DNA from: Bacteroidia bacterium
Lineage (GTDB): Bacteria > Bacteroidota > Bacteroidia > UBA8524
Length of the DNA stretch: 6,871 nt
NCBI GenBank assembly: GCA_023277325.1
Contig: JALRIQ010000164.1
Location: 1 to 6,871 of the forward strand
Direction: 5' to 3'
Shown here: one piece after another, positions 6,554-6,871 of the stretch
Layout of the letters: each line of letters begins with the position of its first letter
Numbering within the stretch: position 1 is the stretch's first letter
Made by a program: the position numbers and the translations under genes
Notes under the pieces: generated by a model
Seen by the model: only the letters and a program-made list of their open reading frames with translations
Database searches by the model: none
Told to the model about the DNA's origin: nothing

Positions 6554-6561
6554 TTTGTGCC
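6554..6561 (+). promoter_or_regulatory. Possible -7 element directly before kdsB
   Basis: TTTGTGCC sits immediately before the GTG start of kdsB. The same octamer occurs at 5338-5345, where it includes the last half of the dehydrogenase -7 box. Here the TA of TAnnTTTG is replaced by GT (6550-6551) and no TTG lies at normal -33 spacing, so the match is partial. If used, transcription would begin at or next to the start codon. Confidence 0.25.
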
Positions 6562-6871
6562 GTGAAAATTTTGGCCATTCTTCCTGCTCGCTACGCCTCT
6601 ACCCGCTTACCGGGTAAGCCTTTGGCAGATATTCTCGGGAAGCCCATGATCCAATGGGTGTATGAAGGCGTTTCAGCTTGCACCAAGATTGACAAAGTAA
6701 TCGTCGCTACAGACGATCAACGCATTGCCGATGCGGTTGCTGAATTTGGAGGAAAAGCAGAAATGACCGATTCGTCACATTTGAATGGGACCTTGCGGTG
6801 TGCAGAGGTTTCTACACGTTATCCTGAATACGACTACATCATTAATGTACAAGGTGACGAGCCTTTGATTA
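6562..6871 (+). CDS. kdsB: 3-deoxy-manno-octulosonate cytidylyltransferase (5' part)
   Basis: KdsB activates Kdo with CTP to give CMP-Kdo for the lipopolysaccharide inner core, in the cytoplasm. The 103 codons present begin with the nucleotide-binding pattern [20 protein letters not shown] (2-21), then VIVATDD (46-52) and VQGDEP (96-101) with the metal-binding Asp99. The family usually has about 250 residues, so over half lies beyond the right edge. The start is GTG: a TGA at 6541-6543 closes the frame upstream, there is no ATG, and the protein begins just where relatives begin. Residues 75-79 read NGTLR where the family normally has SGT(D/E)R, so the acidic residue is replaced by Leu78. The gene follows the dehydrogenase terminator and should have its own promoter. 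Confidence 0.93.
   Translation, partial: MKILAILPARYASTRLPGKPLADILGKPMIQWVYEGVSACTKIDKVIVATDDQRIADAVAEFGGKAEMTDSSHLNGTLRCAEVSTRYPEYDYIINVQGDEPLI

Noticed and set aside
1..6871. Search for a hidden system: CRISPR repeats, tRNA or rRNA, insertion sequences, toxin-antitoxin pairs, riboswitches, phage genes
   Set aside because: No repeated spacers, cloverleaf, transposase, terminal inverted repeats or leader of riboswitch size was seen; intergenic regions are short and explained by promoters and terminators.

Overview
The window looks like ordinary chromosomal DNA from a Bacteroidota bacterium, probably of the Flavobacteriales. The evidence is a DUF3276/PUR-type nucleic-acid-binding protein, a DUF4199-like membrane protein, a leucine-type amino acid dehydrogenase with flavobacterial-looking sequence, start codons that lack a Shine-Dalgarno sequence, and promoters of the TTG / TAnnTTTG type used by the Bacteroidota housekeeping sigma factor. 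A kdsB gene (Kdo activation) points to a Gram-negative envelope with lipopolysaccharide. The exact genus cannot be told from the sequence.

Layout. Bases 1-80 may hold the last 25 codons of a plus-strand gene entering from the left. Bases 81-317 are a gene-poor convergent spacer with weak hairpins. From 3031 down to 318 runs a compact minus-strand operon: a DUF4199-like membrane protein, an SRPBCC-fold protein, a PlsC-type acyltransferase, gatC, and a MacB/LolD-type ABC ATPase. Successive genes overlap by 8, 20 and 17 bases, and the last pair are 2 bases apart. Upstream of it, also on the minus strand, a single-gene unit for the PUR/DUF3276 protein (3418-3101) has its own promoter candidate and a clear intrinsic terminator. 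The T-tract of that terminator runs up almost to the start codon of the operon's first gene. Next comes a 596-residue ABC exporter half-transporter (5295-3505, minus strand), divergent from a leucine/valine-type dehydrogenase (5373-6470, plus strand). A textbook UUCG-loop terminator follows the dehydrogenase, and then the first 103 codons of kdsB, which runs off the right edge.

Functionally the window mixes envelope and lipid work (PlsC, SRPBCC, two ABC systems, KdsB) with housekeeping (GatC for amide-tRNA formation, amino acid dehydrogenase, PUR protein). I found no defence island, mobile element, CRISPR array, tRNA or rRNA, and no convincing undescribed system. The points most worth a second look are small in scale: the exporter's Asp in place of the catalytic Glu with no partner gene nearby, face-to-face promoters between exporter and dehydrogenase, a terminator fused to the next operon's start region, and an altered motif plus a possibly leaderless GTG start in kdsB.
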